A stretch of DNA of 64,000 nt from Stenotrophomonas sp. NA06056 (GCF_013364355.1 NZ_CP054931.1:2542001-2606000); one strand, 5' to 3'; shown: positions 44,627 to 55,128, numbered from the stretch's first letter. Translations and numbers: made by a program. The notes: a model not told the origin generated them from the letters alone.

Positions 44627-45274
44627 TTACAGCGGCCGTGCCGGATCCACCAGCCCATACTGGCTGGCCATCCGCGCCAACGCGATGTTGTCGTGGATCC
44701 CCATCTTCTCGAACAACCGCGCCTTGTGCGTGTTCACCGTCTTCGCACTCAGGCTCAGGCGCCGCGCGATGTCTTCCTGGCGCAGGCCCTGGGTCAGCAG
44801 CAGCGCCACCTCAAGCTCGCGCGGCGACAGGTTGTCGAACGGCGAACCGTTGCCTTCCACCGTCGACAGCGCCAGGTTCTGCGCGATGCTCGTGCCCAGG
44901 TAACGCCGTCCGGCGGCGACGTCGCGCACCGCGCGCAGCAGTTCCTGTGCATCACAGCCTTTGCCGATGTAGCCGGCGGCACCCGCTTCGAGCAGGCGCT
45001 TGGGCAGCGGGCCATCTTCCAGCACCGACACGATCACCACCCGCGTGCTGCGGTGACCACGCACGATGCGCTCGGTCACTTCCATCCCGCTCACACCAGG
45101 CAGGTGCAGATCGCACAGCACCACGTCCGGTTGCAGCTGGCGGATCGCGGGCAGCGCTTCTTCGCCCGTCTCGGCCTCGCCCACCACCTCAATGTCGGTG
45201 TCACTCGACAGTATCATCTTCATCCCGGTGCGGACCAACGCGTGGTCATCCACCAGGTAGACTCGAATCGTCAT
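44627..45274 (-). CDS. gacA: LuxR-type response regulator, GacA/UvrY-like
   Basis: A 215-aa NarL/FixJ-class regulator. The receiver domain begins MTIRVYLVDDHALVRTGM with phospho-acceptor Asp55 (CDLHLPGVSGME) and a Lys in the GYIGKG loop. A C-terminal LuxR helix-turn-helix (LSPRELEVALLLTQGLRQEDIARRLSLSAKTVNTHK) follows. Length and sequence fit GacA/UvrY, which with the kinase GacS activates regulatory sRNAs. uvrC, often adjacent to gacA in other gammaproteobacteria, is not next to it here. No sensor kinase is nearby. Confidence 0.82.
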   Translation of the reverse strand: MTIRVYLVDDHALVRTGMKMILSSDTDIEVVGEAETGEEALPAIRQLQPDVVLCDLHLPGVSGMEVTERIVRGHRSTRVVIVSVLEDGPLPKRLLEAGAAGYIGKGCDAQELLRAVRDVAAGRRYLGTSIAQNLALSTVEGNGSPFDNLSPRELEVALLLTQGLRQEDIARRLSLSAKTVNTHKARLFEKMGIHDNIALARMASQYGLVDPARPL

Positions 45275-45476
45275 TCACGTACCTCTTCGAATGCGGCCAA
45301 TACGGGTCAACCTAGGCAGGAGCACCTGACCACTGCAAGCGCGGATGTTGCGCAATTCCGGCGTTCTGCCTTGCGCATCACATTCTTCACGCATTGATCG
45401 TGTCCCTTGCCCTGCAGAACCCACTACAACGAAACAACCCGTCCCTCAGGTAGACGCCCTTGGGAGGGCATCCACG
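45275..45476. other. Gap between gacA-like and PAP2 genes
   Basis: About 200 bp with no ORF and no strong repeat. Presumably holds the promoter of the GacA-like gene. Confidence 0.5.
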
Positions 45477-46226
45477 TCACTCCCCTTGCGTGATCGCTTC
45501 GCTGGCCGTCGCTGGCGGCGAACCGTGCCGTCGCCATGGGTGACGGCGACTGAACATGACCAGATAGCACCCTACCACCCAAACCAGCGCGGCACACCAT
45601 CCGGCCAGGATGTCCGAGGGGTAGTGCACCCCCAGATAGACCCGGGAAACGCTCACCAGCAGGCTGAACGCTGGCGCCAGCAGCAGTACCGGCCAGCGCC
45701 AGCGGGTATTCCAGGCCAGCAGCACCAGGGTGACCGCCAGGGTCATCGAGCCCATCGCGTGGCCACTGGGGAAACTGAACGTGGATTCCGGCGCGATCGA
45801 TTCCCACAGGCTGGGGCGGTCACGCTGGAAGAAGTGCTTGCTGCCCATGTTCAGCAGCGCCGACCCTACGAAGCTCACGGCCACGAAGGTCGCTTCGCGC
45901 CAGCGCCGGTGCCAGGCCAGCGCGCCGACAATCAGCACGTCGGCCGGGATCAGGAACCACTCGTACCCCAGCTTCGACAGCAATACGAAGATCCGGTCCA
46001 GCCACGGCGAATGCAGACCGTGCATCTGCCACAGCAGCGGCGCGTCGAAGTGGAAGGACTCGAACTCGTGCACCTCGTCGGCCAGGGCGACGAATCCGGC
46101 CAACGGCAGCAGCACACCGGCAAACAGCAACAGCAGCCGCCAGGCATTGCGCGCCATCCAGTGGCGGAAACCGGAGGCTGGCTCCGGTGCAGCGAGGATC
46201 GTCGGCTTACCCGGCGCTTCGGACAT
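45477..46226 (-). CDS. PAP2-family membrane phosphatase
   Basis: About 249 aa from ATG 46226, with an alternative ATG at 46247. Five or six TM segments and the three phosphatase motifs: KHFFQRDRP (Kx6RP), PSGHAMG and [12 protein letters not shown] (SRx5HxxxD), all facing the periplasm. The family dephosphorylates undecaprenyl pyrophosphate, phosphatidylglycerol phosphate or lipid A. Its start overlaps the end of ispG by about 20 bp, so coupling to an isoprenoid gene would suit a role on undecaprenyl pyrophosphate. That is an inference. Confidence 0.88.
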   Translation of the reverse strand: MSEAPGKPTILAAPEPASGFRHWMARNAWRLLLLFAGVLLPLAGFVALADEVHEFESFHFDAPLLWQMHGLHSPWLDRIFVLLSKLGYEWFLIPADVLIVGALAWHRRWREATFVAVSFVGSALLNMGSKHFFQRDRPSLWESIAPESTFSFPSGHAMGSMTLAVTLVLLAWNTRWRWPVLLLAPAFSLLVSVSRVYLGVHYPSDILAGWCAALVWVVGCYLVMFSRRHPWRRHGSPPATASEAITQGE

Positions 46227-47472
46227 AGGTGCGTTCAACGTAATCATCGATCAGGGCGACGAATTCCTGGGCGATGTTCTCGCCACGCAGGGTCACCTTC
46301 TTCTCGCCATCGACAAACACCGGTGCCGACGGTGCTTCACCGGTACCCGGCAGCGAGATGCCGATGTTGGCATGCCGCGACTCACCCGGCCCGTTGACCA
46401 CGCAGCCCATCACCGCCAGGGTCATGTTCTCCGCGCCCGGATGCTGGATCTTCCACATCGGCATCTTTTCGCGCACATGGGTCTGCACCACCTTCGCCAG
46501 CTCCTGGAAGAACTCCGAGGTGGTACGGCCGCAGCCCGGGCACGCCGTGACCAGCGGCGTGAACGCGCGCTGGCCGGTGGTCTGCAGCAGTTCCTGGGCG
46601 ACGATCACCTCCTGCGTGCGCGACTGCCCCGGTTCGGGCGTCAGCGAAATGCGGATGGTGTCGCCGATGCCTTCCTGCAGCAGCACGCTCAACGCCGCCG
46701 CCGAAGCGACGATACCCTTGCTGCCGATGCCGGCTTCGGTCAGGCCCAGATGCAGGGCGAAGTCCGAACGCTGGGCCAGGTCGCGGTAGACCGCGATCAG
46801 TTCCTGCACGCCGCTCACCTTTGCGGAAAGGATGATGCGATCGCGCGGCAGGCCGATGTCCACGGCCTGCTCTGCCGAATCCAGCGCCGAACGGATCAGC
46901 GCCTCGCGCAGCACGCGGCCGGCGTCCCAGGGTTGTTCGCGGTGGTTGTTCTCGTCCATCAGCTTCGCCGCCAGGGCCTGGTCCAGCGAGCCCCAGTTGG
47001 CACCGATGCGCACCGGCTTGTTGTAGCGGATGGCAAACTCGATCAGCTGGGCGAACTGCAGGTCCTTCTTCTTGCCGAAGCCCACGTTGCCCGGGTTGAT
47101 GCGGTACTTGGCCAGCGCTTCGGCACAGGCCGGTTCGGCCGTCAGCAGCTGGTGGCCGTTGTAATGGAAATCACCGATCAGCGGTACGTCGATGCCCATC
47201 ATCGCCAGCTTGTCGACAATGCGTGGGATCGCTGCGGCCGCTTCGACGGTATTGACGGTCAGGCGCACCATTTCCGAGCCGGCGCGCCAGAGCTCGGCAA
47301 CCTGCTTCACGCTCGAAGCCACGTCGGAGGTGTCGGTGTTGGTCATCGACTGCACCACCACCGGCTTGCCACCGCCCACGGTGACTCCACCGATCTGGAC
47401 CGAATGGGTCAAGCGACGGGGCCAGGCAGTGGCATCGGAGGGGGCTGTGGGGCGGGTGACGGCGTCATGCAT
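46207..47472 (-). CDS. ispG: 4-hydroxy-3-methylbut-2-en-1-yl diphosphate synthase
   Basis: Seventh step of the MEP isoprenoid route; 421 aa [4Fe-4S] enzyme. [11 protein letters not shown] and the TIM-barrel block [12 protein letters not shown]. Fe-S Cys residues lie in CPGCGRT and [10 protein letters not shown]. The length near 420 aa (longer than E. coli's 372) is usual in Xanthomonadaceae and related beta/gammaproteobacteria. Confidence 0.97.
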   Translation of the reverse strand: MHDAVTRPTAPSDATAWPRRLTHSVQIGGVTVGGGKPVVVQSMTNTDTSDVASSVKQVAELWRAGSEMVRLTVNTVEAAAAIPRIVDKLAMMGIDVPLIGDFHYNGHQLLTAEPACAEALAKYRINPGNVGFGKKKDLQFAQLIEFAIRYNKPVRIGANWGSLDQALAAKLMDENNHREQPWDAGRVLREALIRSALDSAEQAVDIGLPRDRIILSAKVSGVQELIAVYRDLAQRSDFALHLGLTEAGIGSKGIVASAAALSVLLQEGIGDTIRISLTPEPGQSRTQEVIVAQELLQTTGQRAFTPLVTACPGCGRTTSEFFQELAKVVQTHVREKMPMWKIQHPGAENMTLAVMGCVVNGPGESRHANIGISLPGTGEAPSAPVFVDGEKKVTLRGENIAQEFVALIDDYVERTYVRSAG

Positions 47473-47586
47473 GCGGGCATTCTAACGCTCGCCCAGACCT
47501 TGCGGGTGTGTCGCATTCAGGCGGCAGACCGGCTGCGGCCGATTGTCGCAGGCAGGCATCCCTGCGAACGCATACGATGGGCGTGA

Positions 47587-48807
47587 ATGACCGGTCCCGA
47601 CGCCCCGTTTCTCAGAACCCTGTGCAGCCTGCGCTGGCTGGCCGTGGCTGGCCAGGCAGCCACCATCCTGGTCGCCACCTGGGTGCTGGGACTGCCCTTG
47701 CCGCAACTGCCGCTGTGGTCGGGCGTCGCTGTGCTTGCCGTGTTCAACCTGTATACGCAGCTGCGCCCGGAGCCGGCCGATACCGCGCCACTGACCGCCT
47801 TCGGCCACATCCTGGTTGATGTGATCATCCTCACCTGGATGGTCAGCTGGAGCGGCGGCATCGCCAATCCGTTCGGCTCACTGTTCCTGATCCTGATCGC
47901 TCTGGCCGCCTTCGCCCTGCCCCTGCGCTGGGCCCTGGCCGTGGCCAGCGCCTGCCTGCTGGGCTATGCCGCCAGCGGACTGTTCGGGCAACCGCTGCCG
48001 ACGGGCTACTTCAATGCACTGGACCTCAATCGCTGGGGCGTGATCGCCACCTTCCTGCTATCCGCTGCGGTCGTGCTGATCTTCTCCACCCGGCTGGCGA
48101 TCGCCCTGCGCGAACGCGAGCTGGAACTGTCGGCCCTGCGCGAACGCTTCGCGCGCAACGAAGGCATCGTCGCCCTGGCCACGCATGCGGCCTCGGTGGC
48201 GCACGAACTGAACACACCGCTGGCGACCATGACCCTGCTTGCCGACGACGTGGCCGAACGCAGCGAAGAGCCGGAAGTGCGCGAGGACATGGAAACCCTG
48301 CGCGAACTGCTGGTGCAGTGCCGTGAACGTGTGCTGGCACTGGCCGCACCGGCCTCCAACGACCGTCCCGGGCGCGCCCACTCCACGGCCCAGCAGGTAC
48401 TGGAACAATGGCGACTGGTGCGCCCGACCATTGACCTGCACCGGAACGACGACGCACCGCTGCGCCTGCCGCTGGACCCCGGCGTCGGCCACCTGTTGAT
48501 GGTGCTGCTGAACAACGCTGCCGATGCCGGCGAACAGGCCGGACGGCCGCGCGTCGACCTCAGCCTGCGCATCGAAGGCGACGACCTGATCGGCGAAGTA
48601 CGCGACTACGGCCATGGCTTCGATGCCCGCGCCGCAGTGCTGCCGGGCAAGCTGTTCGGCAGCAGCAAGAGTGAAGGCCTGGGCGTCGGCCTTGCCCTGT
48701 CCCATGCCACCATCGAACGCCTGGACGGCGAGATGTGGATGCGCCCGGCCCAAGGGGCCGGTAGCCGCGTCGGCTTCCGCCTGCCGTTGGCCCCCCGCGA
48801 GGAATGA
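47587..48807 (+). CDS. Sensor histidine kinase, RegB/PrrB-like
   Basis: Inner-membrane kinase of 406 aa. An N-terminal hydrophobic region with six predicted TM segments contains SWSGGIANPFGSLFLILIALA, which matches the GGxxNPF quinone-sensing motif of RegB/PrrB. The dimerisation box holds the phospho-His206 in ASVAHELNTPLATM. The ATPase domain has NNAADAGEQ, DYGHGFD and GLGVGLALS. The redox-box Cys of RegB was not seen. It overlaps the response-regulator gene by 4 bp. A redox or respiratory role is inferred from RegBA homologues. Confidence 0.87.
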   Translation: MTGPDAPFLRTLCSLRWLAVAGQAATILVATWVLGLPLPQLPLWSGVAVLAVFNLYTQLRPEPADTAPLTAFGHILVDVIILTWMVSWSGGIANPFGSLFLILIALAAFALPLRWALAVASACLLGYAASGLFGQPLPTGYFNALDLNRWGVIATFLLSAAVVLIFSTRLAIALRERELELSALRERFARNEGIVALATHAASVAHELNTPLATMTLLADDVAERSEEPEVREDMETLRELLVQCRERVLALAAPASNDRPGRAHSTAQQVLEQWRLVRPTIDLHRNDDAPLRLPLDPGVGHLLMVLLNNAADAGEQAGRPRVDLSLRIEGDDLIGEVRDYGHGFDARAAVLPGKLFGSSKSEGLGVGLALSHATIERLDGEMWMRPAQGAGSRVGFRLPLAPREE

Positions 48808-49373
48808 CCATGACTGCTTCTACCCTTGGCCTGCTGGTCGACGACGATGAACTCTACCTGCGCACGCTGCAGCGCAGCTTGGCCCGCAAAGGGCTGGAGA
48901 CGCAGACCGCACAGGATGCGGCCAGTGCGCTGATGCTGGCCCGCCAGCATCCGCCCGCCTTCGCGTTGATCGACCTGAAACTGGGCAGCGATTCCGGCCT
49001 GGCCCTGATCCAGCCGCTGCGCGCGCTGCGTGCAGACATGCGCATCCTGCTGGTGACCGGCTATGCCAGCATCGCCACCGCGGTGGAGGCGATCAAGCTC
49101 GGCGCCGACGACTATCTGCCCAAGCCCTCGACGGTGCCGATGATCCTGCGCGCGCTGGGCGAGGAAGACGACGGCCCCGCCGATGACGGCGAGATGGAAG
49201 TGCCCGATGCGATGACCCCGATCAGCCGCCTGCAGTGGGAACACATCCAGCAGGCGATGCATGAAACCGGCGGTAATGTGTCGGCAGCGGCCCGGTTGCT
49301 GGGCATGCACCGGCGTTCGCTGCAGCGCAAGCTGGCCAAGCGGCCGAGCCCGGAGCGCGATCCGAGCCGGTAA
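48804..49373 (+). CDS. Response regulator, RegA/PrrA/ActR-like
   Basis: 189 aa (187 if the ATG at 48810 is used). Receiver domain LGLLVDDDELYLRTL with phospho-acceptor Asp in FALIDLKLGSDSGL, switch Thr in LLVTGYAS and Lys in DDYLPKP. A short linker leads to a Fis-type helix-turn-helix (ISRLQWEHIQQAMHETGGNV, SAAARLLGMHRRSLQRKLAK). This receiver-plus-Fis layout without an AAA domain is the RegA/PrrA type. Forms a pair with the kinase upstream. Confidence 0.9.
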   Translation: MTMTASTLGLLVDDDELYLRTLQRSLARKGLETQTAQDAASALMLARQHPPAFALIDLKLGSDSGLALIQPLRALRADMRILLVTGYASIATAVEAIKLGADDYLPKPSTVPMILRALGEEDDGPADDGEMEVPDAMTPISRLQWEHIQQAMHETGGNVSAAARLLGMHRRSLQRKLAKRPSPERDPSR

Positions 49374-49391
49374 CGCGGCACACCCTTCGCG

Positions 49392-49414
49392 GTAGTGCCG
49401 GCCGCTGGCCGGCA
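49392..49414 (+). repeat. SMAG-type REP element, GCCGGCC variant (pair, left)
   Basis: GTAGTGCCGGCC..GGCCGGCA; inverted partner at 49438-49460. Between convergent regA-like and pgi genes. Confidence 0.92.
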
Positions 49415-49437
49415 ACATCATGAACACATCACCTTGA

Positions 49438-49460
49438 TGCCGGCCAGCGGCCGGCACTAC
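49438..49460 (-). repeat. SMAG-type REP element, GCCGGCC variant (pair, right)
   Basis: Inverted partner; the pair can fold into one long hairpin and may end both transcripts. Confidence 0.92.
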
Positions 49461-49467
49461 CAGAGCC

Positions 49468-50982
49468 TCAGCGCTTCAATTGCGCCAGGATCTCGCGGGT
49501 CATCGGATCGGCAATCGCCACATCCTCGCCCTGCAGCGCCGGCAGCAGGCCACTGGCCAGCTGCTTGCCCAGCTCGACACCGAACTGGTCGAAGGCGTTG
49601 ATGTTCCAGATCACCGACTGCACGTACACCGCGTGCTCGTACATCGCGATCAATGCGCCCAGTGCCTGTGGGGTGAGCGCGTCGAGCAGGATCATCGTGC
49701 TCGGACGGCCGCCCGGGTAGTCACGATGCGGATCGTCGCTGCTCTGGCCGTTGGCCAGTGCTTCGGTCTGCGCCAGCAGGTTGGCCATCAATGCCTGATG
49801 GTTGACCGTATACGGATCATCATTGTGCACGCAGCCGATGAAATCGGCCGGAATGATGCTGGTGCCCTGGTGCAGGGCCTGGAAGAAGCTGTGCTGCACG
49901 TCGGTGCCTGCACCACCCCACCACACCGGCACGGTGTCGGTGCTGACCGGCTGGCCGTCGCGCTGCACGCGCTTGCCCAGGCTTTCCATCACCAGCTGCT
50001 GCAGGTAGGCCGGCAGCAGCGCCAGGCGCTGGTCGTAGGTCATCACCGCGTGCGTGGCATGGCCCAGCAGATTACGGTTCCAGATGTCGGTCAGGCCGTG
50101 CAGTACCGGCAGGTTGCGCTCCAGCGGCGCATCCAGCGCATGCGCGTCCATCTGCGCGGCGCCTTCCAGCAGCTGCTCGAAACGCTCGAAACCGATGGCC
50201 AGTGCGATCGGGAAACCAACGGCCGACCACAGCGAATAGCGGCCACCCACCCAGTCCCACATCGGCAGCACGCGATCGGCGGCAATGGCGAAGGCCTTGG
50301 CGGCGCGCTCCGGGTTGGCGCTGACCGCGTACAGGCGCTCGCTGCCACCCAGCCAGTCATGCAGGATCTGCCCGTTGAGCAGGGTTTCCTGGGTACCGAA
50401 GGTCTTGGAAATGAGGATGCCGGCGGTCTTCGCCGGATCCAGCGTGGCCAGCGTGCGCTGCATGGCGGCGCCGTCCACGTTCGACACGAAATGCACGCGC
50501 AGGCGTGCGCCACTGACCGGACGCAGTGCGTCGGCCACCAGACGCGGACCGAGATCGGAACCACCGATGCCGACACTGACTACGTCGGTCACGCCACTGT
50601 CTTCCAGTGCGCGCACCAGCACGCCCATGCGCTGGCGGATGCCGCGCGCGGTGGCATAGGCCTCGGCCGCCACCGGCGCGTCAACCACATCACCGCGAAG
50701 CGCGCTATGCAGCGCCGCGCGGCCTTCGGTCAGGTTGACCTGCTCGCCACGGAACAGGCGCGTGATAGCGCCGCCGACATCACGTTCGGCAGCCAGCGCC
50801 AACAGCGCCTGCAACGCCGCGGCATCGTATTTCTGCCGGGCGAAGTTGACATACAACGGACCGACCCGCAGCGCCAGATCCTGTACGCGGCCGGGTTCGG
50901 CGGCGAGCAGGCTGGGAATGCTTGCGCCCTTCAGGCGCTGGGCGTGGGAATGCAGCGAGTCGAATCCGTTGTTCGTTGTCAT
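49468..50982 (-). CDS. pgi: Glucose-6-phosphate isomerase
   Basis: Interconverts glucose-6-phosphate and fructose-6-phosphate; 504 aa. SIS-fold motifs [41 protein letters not shown], and the C-terminal [11 protein letters not shown] with the active-site Lys. The ATG overlaps the panD stop by 4 bp, an unusual coupling of a central-carbon enzyme to pantothenate synthesis that is nonetheless seen in Xanthomonadaceae. Confidence 0.97.
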   Translation of the reverse strand: MTTNNGFDSLHSHAQRLKGASIPSLLAAEPGRVQDLALRVGPLYVNFARQKYDAAALQALLALAAERDVGGAITRLFRGEQVNLTEGRAALHSALRGDVVDAPVAAEAYATARGIRQRMGVLVRALEDSGVTDVVSVGIGGSDLGPRLVADALRPVSGARLRVHFVSNVDGAAMQRTLATLDPAKTAGILISKTFGTQETLLNGQILHDWLGGSERLYAVSANPERAAKAFAIAADRVLPMWDWVGGRYSLWSAVGFPIALAIGFERFEQLLEGAAQMDAHALDAPLERNLPVLHGLTDIWNRNLLGHATHAVMTYDQRLALLPAYLQQLVMESLGKRVQRDGQPVSTDTVPVWWGGAGTDVQHSFFQALHQGTSIIPADFIGCVHNDDPYTVNHQALMANLLAQTEALANGQSSDDPHRDYPGGRPSTMILLDALTPQALGALIAMYEHAVYVQSVIWNINAFDQFGVELGKQLASGLLPALQGEDVAIADPMTREILAQLKR

Positions 50983-51359
50983 GCGGCCTGGGTCGGGATC
51001 GTGTCGTTGGTGTGGGAGATCTGGTTGTTGCCATCCACGTACACCAGCTTCGGCTTGAAGCTGTCCGCTTCCTGCTCGGTCATGCTGGCGAAGGCGGCAA
51101 TGATGATGATGTCACCGACCTGCACGTGGCGCGCGGCGCCACCATTGAGCGAGACGACGCCGCTGCCGGCTTCGGCGCGGATCGCGTAGGTCGAGAAGCG
51201 CGCACCGTTGGTCACGTCCCAGATGTGCACCTGCTCGAATTCGCGGATGCCGGTGGCAGCCAGCAGGTTGTCATCGATGGCGATCGAGCCTTCGTAGTTC
51301 AGCTCGGAATGGGTGACGGTGGCGCGGTGGATCTTGGTCTTGAGCAGGGACAGGTGCAT
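50979..51359 (-). CDS. panD: Aspartate 1-decarboxylase proenzyme
   Basis: Makes beta-alanine for pantothenate; 126 aa. It is self-cleaved between Gly24 and Ser25 (NYEGSIAID) to create the pyruvoyl group. [20 protein letters not shown] is the standard N terminus, and [12 protein letters not shown] is the C-terminal block. Between panC and pgi. Confidence 0.97.
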   Translation of the reverse strand: MHLSLLKTKIHRATVTHSELNYEGSIAIDDNLLAATGIREFEQVHIWDVTNGARFSTYAIRAEAGSGVVSLNGGAARHVQVGDIIIIAAFASMTEQEADSFKPKLVYVDGNNQISHTNDTIPTQAA

Positions 51360-51439
51360 GGAGGCGCTGCAACGGCAAAGGAAAGAGCGGATTCTAGCAC
51401 CCGCGTGGCACCGGGCAGCATGGCCGGCAACCCGTTCAG

Positions 51440-51462
51440 GTAGCGCCGGGCCATGCCCGGCG
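51440..51462 (+). repeat. SMAG-type REP element, GCCGGGC variant (pair, left)
   Basis: GTAGCGCCGGGCC..GCCCGGCG; inverted partner at 51488-51510. Lies between panC and panD. Confidence 0.92.
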
Positions 51463-51487
51463 AGCGCATCGGCAGCAGCCCTTGGTC

Positions 51488-51510
51488 CGCCGGGCATGGC
51501 CCGGCGCTAC
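51488..51510 (-). repeat. SMAG-type REP element, GCCGGGC variant (pair, right)
   Basis: Inverted partner; the hairpin sits inside the pan transcript and may alter panC versus panD expression. Confidence 0.92.
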
Positions 51511-51524
51511 CCATCAGGCGGAAC

Positions 51525-52364
51525 TCAGAACTCCAGGTTGTCGATCAACCGGGTGGTGCCCAGGCGCGCAGCGATCAAGGCCACCCGACCGCCGCCATCG
51601 AAGCTCGGTTCGGCCAGCTCCGGCGTGCGCAGCACCGCGTAATCCACCTGGAAGCCCGCCGCCTGCAGCGCAGCCACGGCGTCGGCCTCGATGCGTTCAC
51701 GTGCCTGCCCGGCCACGTAGCCCTCGCGCATGCCCAGCAGGGTGCGGTGAAGGGTGGTCGCCACCGGGCGCTGCTCGGCGCTGAGGTACTGGTTGCGCGA
51801 GCTCTTGGCCAGGCCATCCTCGTCGCGCACGATCTCGGCACCGACGATCTGGATCGGGAACGACAGCTCGGCCACCATCTGCTTGATCACTGCCAGCTGC
51901 TGGTAGTCCTTGCGGCCGAATACGGCCACGTCCGGCTGCACCTGCAGGAACAGGCGCGCCACCACCGTGCAGACGCCATCGAAGTGGCCTGGGCGGCTGG
52001 CGCCTTCCAGCACTTCACTGACGCCGGGCGCATGCATCTGCGTGGTCTTGTCCACGCCCAGCGGGTACATCGCTTCGACGCTGGGCAGCCACACCGCGTC
52101 GCAGCCCACCTGCTCCAGCCCGGACACATCAGCCTCGGGGGTGCGCGGATAGCGGCTGAAATCCTCGTTCGGCCCGAACTGCGTCGGGTTGACGAAGATG
52201 CTGGCCACCACCTTGTCGGCATACTGCTTTGCCAGGGTGACCAGTGCATGGTGCCCGCCGTGCAGGTTGCCCATGGTCGGCACCAGCGCCACGCGCAGGC
52301 CCTCGCCCTTCCACTGCGCGATCTGCACGCGCAGTGCACCGAGTTCGTTGAAGGTCTGGATCAT
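51525..52364 (-). CDS. panC: Pantothenate synthetase
   Basis: Joins pantoate and beta-alanine using ATP; 279 aa. HIGH-type motif [14 protein letters not shown] and KMSKS-like SSRNQYLS. Also [14 protein letters not shown]. Start ATG 52364 overlaps the panB TGA by 4 bp. Confidence 0.97.
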   Translation of the reverse strand: MIQTFNELGALRVQIAQWKGEGLRVALVPTMGNLHGGHHALVTLAKQYADKVVASIFVNPTQFGPNEDFSRYPRTPEADVSGLEQVGCDAVWLPSVEAMYPLGVDKTTQMHAPGVSEVLEGASRPGHFDGVCTVVARLFLQVQPDVAVFGRKDYQQLAVIKQMVAELSFPIQIVGAEIVRDEDGLAKSSRNQYLSAEQRPVATTLHRTLLGMREGYVAGQARERIEADAVAALQAAGFQVDYAVLRTPELAEPSFDGGGRVALIAARLGTTRLIDNLEF

Positions 52365-53176
52365 TGGGCGTACGCGTGCTCTTCGTCGGGGAAGCTGCCA
52401 TCGCGGACGGCATCGGCGTAGGCACGGGTGGCACCGGCCACCGAACCACCTTCGGCCAGGAAGTCCTTGACGAACTTCGGACGACGGTGGCCGCTGTCCA
52501 GGCCGAGGAAGTCGTGCAGTACCAGCACCTGGCCGTCGCACTGCGGGCCAGCACCGATACCGATGGTCGGCACGGGAACGGCAGCGGTGACGGCAGCGGC
52601 AACCGGCGTCGGCACGCATTCGAGCACCATGATGCTGGCGCCCGCCTCGGCAACGGCCTTGGCGTCGTCCACCAGCTGGCGCGCGGCATCGCCACGGCCC
52701 TGGATCTTGAAGCCCCCCAGGCGCAGCACTGACTGCGGGGTCAGGCCCAGGTGCGAGCAGACCGGAATTTCACGCTCGACCAGGTAGCGGATGATGTCGA
52801 CCTTGAAGCCAGCGCCTTCGATCTTGACCATCTCGGCACCGGCCTGCAGCAGCTGCAGCGACGCGTCCAGCGCGCGCTCCGGGGTGGCATCGGCACCGAA
52901 CGGCAGGTCGGCGATCAGCAGCGCGCGCTGCAGCACGCGGGCGACCGCACGGGTGTGGTAGACCATGTCGGCGACGGTCACCGGCAGGGTCGAATCATGG
53001 CCCTGCACGACCATGCCCAGCGAATCGCCGATCAGGATCAGGTCGACACCATTGGCATCGAACGTGCGGGCGAAGCCTGCGTCGTAGGCGGTCAACATGA
53101 CCAGCTTCTGGCCATTGCGCTTGGCCTCGGCCAGGGCGGGAACGGTCCAGGGCTTGCTGTCTGCGTGGGTGCTCAT
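52361..53176 (-). CDS. panB: 3-methyl-2-oxobutanoate hydroxymethyltransferase
   Basis: First committed step to pantoate; 271 aa TIM-barrel enzyme. [33 protein letters not shown] with Mg ligands, [19 protein letters not shown] and [17 protein letters not shown] are all typical. Follows folK at a 34-bp gap. Confidence 0.97.
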   Translation of the reverse strand: MSTHADSKPWTVPALAEAKRNGQKLVMLTAYDAGFARTFDANGVDLILIGDSLGMVVQGHDSTLPVTVADMVYHTRAVARVLQRALLIADLPFGADATPERALDASLQLLQAGAEMVKIEGAGFKVDIIRYLVEREIPVCSHLGLTPQSVLRLGGFKIQGRGDAARQLVDDAKAVAEAGASIMVLECVPTPVAAAVTAAVPVPTIGIGAGPQCDGQVLVLHDFLGLDSGHRRPKFVKDFLAEGGSVAGATRAYADAVRDGSFPDEEHAYAQ

Positions 53177-53210
53177 GTGCTGATAACCGGGGGAGATAAC
53201 CCGGGCATTA

Positions 53211-53696
53211 TCACCCTAACGGCGCGATCCCGCAGGCATCCACCCGCATCACTGCATCCCGCACGCGGCCATGGCCGGGAATGGCCAGATCAGCGGCGAT
53301 TTCGGCCAACGGCACCAACACGAACGCACGCTCGTGCAGGTAGGGATGCGGCACCTTCAGCTCGGGCAGGTCCAGCACCTGCTCGCCGAACAGCAGCAGG
53401 TCCAGATCGAGCGCGCGCGGACCCCAGTGCACGGCAGGGTCGCGCACGCGCCCGAAGCGCTGCTCCAGCGCGAGCATGGCCTGCAGCAGCGCGACAGCGG
53501 ACAGGTCCGTGTCGACCGAGGCCACCGCGTTGACGAAGGGCGGCTGGTCCTCATTGCCCCATGCCGGCGTCGCGTACAACCGCGACGCCAGCGTCAGCCG
53601 GGTTCCGGGCAGCTCGCCCAGCGCGGCGATGGCCGCGCGGACGGTGTTGGCTGCGTCGCCAAGATTGGCGCCCAGCCCGATCCAGGCAGCGGTCAT
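53211..53696 (-). CDS. folK: 6-hydroxymethyl-dihydropterin pyrophosphokinase
   Basis: Folate-pathway kinase, 161 aa. [14 protein letters not shown] at the N terminus; [21 protein letters not shown] with the Asp pair that binds Mg; [16 protein letters not shown]. Between pcnB and panB, the common pcnB-folK-panBCD order. Confidence 0.96.
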   Translation of the reverse strand: MTAAWIGLGANLGDAANTVRAAIAALGELPGTRLTLASRLYATPAWGNEDQPPFVNAVASVDTDLSAVALLQAMLALEQRFGRVRDPAVHWGPRALDLDLLLFGEQVLDLPELKVPHPYLHERAFVLVPLAEIAADLAIPGHGRVRDAVMRVDACGIAPLG

Positions 53697-53699
53697 CGA

Positions 53700-55085
53700 T
53701 TACTCGGCGGCACCGGCAGCGGCGCCATCAGGACGACGACGACGGCGACGACGCTTGCGCGGTGCCCCAGCCTCCTCATCGCCGGCCTCGCTGTGCAGCG
53801 AATCCAGCGACGAATCCAGCTCATGCCCGGACTGCGCCTGCGCTTCGCGCCAGAACGCGACGTCGGCTTCGTGCTCTGCCGAGGCCACCTGGCGCAGGGC
53901 CAGGAAATCGAAGGCAGCACGGAAACGGGGGTGGCTGAGCGTGCGCATCACGCGCTTGCGCTGGCGCGAACTGAAGCGTGCCTGCAGCAGCCAGATCTCC
54001 TGCATGGGCAGCGAGAAACGGCGCGGCAATGCGATGGTGCTCAACTGCTGCACGGTGACGCGGTCGGCGGCGCGACGTTGTGCCTCTTCCGGTGCCACGC
54101 CCTGCTTGAGCAGGGTTGCCTGCGCGCGGCAATAGGCCGGCCACAGCAACAGCGCGAACAGGAACGCAGGCGACACGGGCTCGTCATTGGCCACGCGTGC
54201 ATCAGTGTTGGCCAGGCCCTCGACCAGCATGCGGCGCAGCGCGCCGGTGCGGTTCGACTTCAGCGCCTTGGCGCTTTCCGGGAACAACACGTCAAACAGA
54301 CCGTAACGTTCCAGCCCTTCGAAGCTCGCCACGCCGTGCCCGGACAGGAACAGCTTCAGGACTTCCTCGAACAGGCGCGCCGGGGCGGCTTCATTGAGCA
54401 GGCCGGCCAGCTGCGGAATCGGCGCGGCGGTGCCCTCTTCGATCTGGAAGCCGAGCTTGGCCGCCAGGCGGACCGCACGCAGCATGCGCACCGGGTCTTC
54501 CTGATAGCGCTGCACCGGGTCGCCGATGAGCTTCATCAGGCGCGCCTGCACGTCTTCGAAACCGCCGGTGTAGTCGCGCACCGAGAAGTCTTCGATGGCG
54601 TAGTACAGGGCGTTGCAGGTGAAGTCGCGGCGCACGGCGTCGTCTTCGATGGTGCCGTACACGTTGTCGCGCACCAGCATGCCGTTTTCCATCTCGCGGT
54701 CGCCGCTGCCGTCATCGCTGTTGGCACGGAAGGTGGCGACTTCGATGATCTCGCGGCCGAACACAACATGGGCAAGGCGGAAACGGCGGCCGATCAGGCG
54801 GCAGTTGCGGAACAGCTGCTTGACCTGCTCGGGCGTGGCATCGGTGGCCACGTCGAAATCCTTGGGTTGGCCATTGACCAGCAGATCGCGCACCGCGCCG
54901 CCGACAAGGTAGGCGCCGAAGCCGGCGTCGCGCAGCCGATAAAGCACGCGCAATGCGTTCGGGCTGATGTCCTTGCGGGAGATCGTGTGCTGGTCGCGCG
55001 GGATGACGCGCAGGCTGAACGGTGATGTAGCAGAGGAAATGATGTTGGCGCTTCCGGTTGAAGTTTCGGGATTGCCCAATGGCAT
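53700..55085 (-). CDS. pcnB: Poly(A) polymerase I
   Basis: Adds 3' poly(A) tails that promote RNA decay; about 461 aa from ATG 55085. Nucleotidyltransferase motif YLVGGAVRDLLVNGQ then KDFDVATDATPEQ with the catalytic Asp pair. DFTCNALYYAIEDF and the RNA-binding block DPVRMLRAVRLAAKLGF follow. The C-terminal tail is very basic (RKRRRRRRRPDG), as in PcnB rather than CCA-adding enzymes. Divergent from tRNA-Glu by ~40 bp. Confidence 0.93.
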   Translation of the reverse strand: MPLGNPETSTGSANIISSATSPFSLRVIPRDQHTISRKDISPNALRVLYRLRDAGFGAYLVGGAVRDLLVNGQPKDFDVATDATPEQVKQLFRNCRLIGRRFRLAHVVFGREIIEVATFRANSDDGSGDREMENGMLVRDNVYGTIEDDAVRRDFTCNALYYAIEDFSVRDYTGGFEDVQARLMKLIGDPVQRYQEDPVRMLRAVRLAAKLGFQIEEGTAAPIPQLAGLLNEAAPARLFEEVLKLFLSGHGVASFEGLERYGLFDVLFPESAKALKSNRTGALRRMLVEGLANTDARVANDEPVSPAFLFALLLWPAYCRAQATLLKQGVAPEEAQRRAADRVTVQQLSTIALPRRFSLPMQEIWLLQARFSSRQRKRVMRTLSHPRFRAAFDFLALRQVASAEHEADVAFWREAQAQSGHELDSSLDSLHSEAGDEEAGAPRKRRRRRRRPDGAAAGAAE

Positions 55086-55092
55086 CGAGGTG

Positions 55093-55098
55093 CATATA
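55093..55098 (+). promoter_or_regulatory. Likely -10 box (TATACT) of the tRNA-Glu gene
   Basis: TATACT 30 bp before the tRNA, followed by a GC-rich stretch as in stringently controlled promoters. A -35 box was not assigned with confidence. Confidence 0.45.
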
Positions 55099-55128
55099 CT
55101 AGCGCTCCTGCACCGGCAGCGACACACT

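Noticed and set aside
45730-47586. 618-codon ORF opposite ispG and the PAP2 gene
   Set aside because: Covers two well-supported genes on the other strand and lacks any motif.
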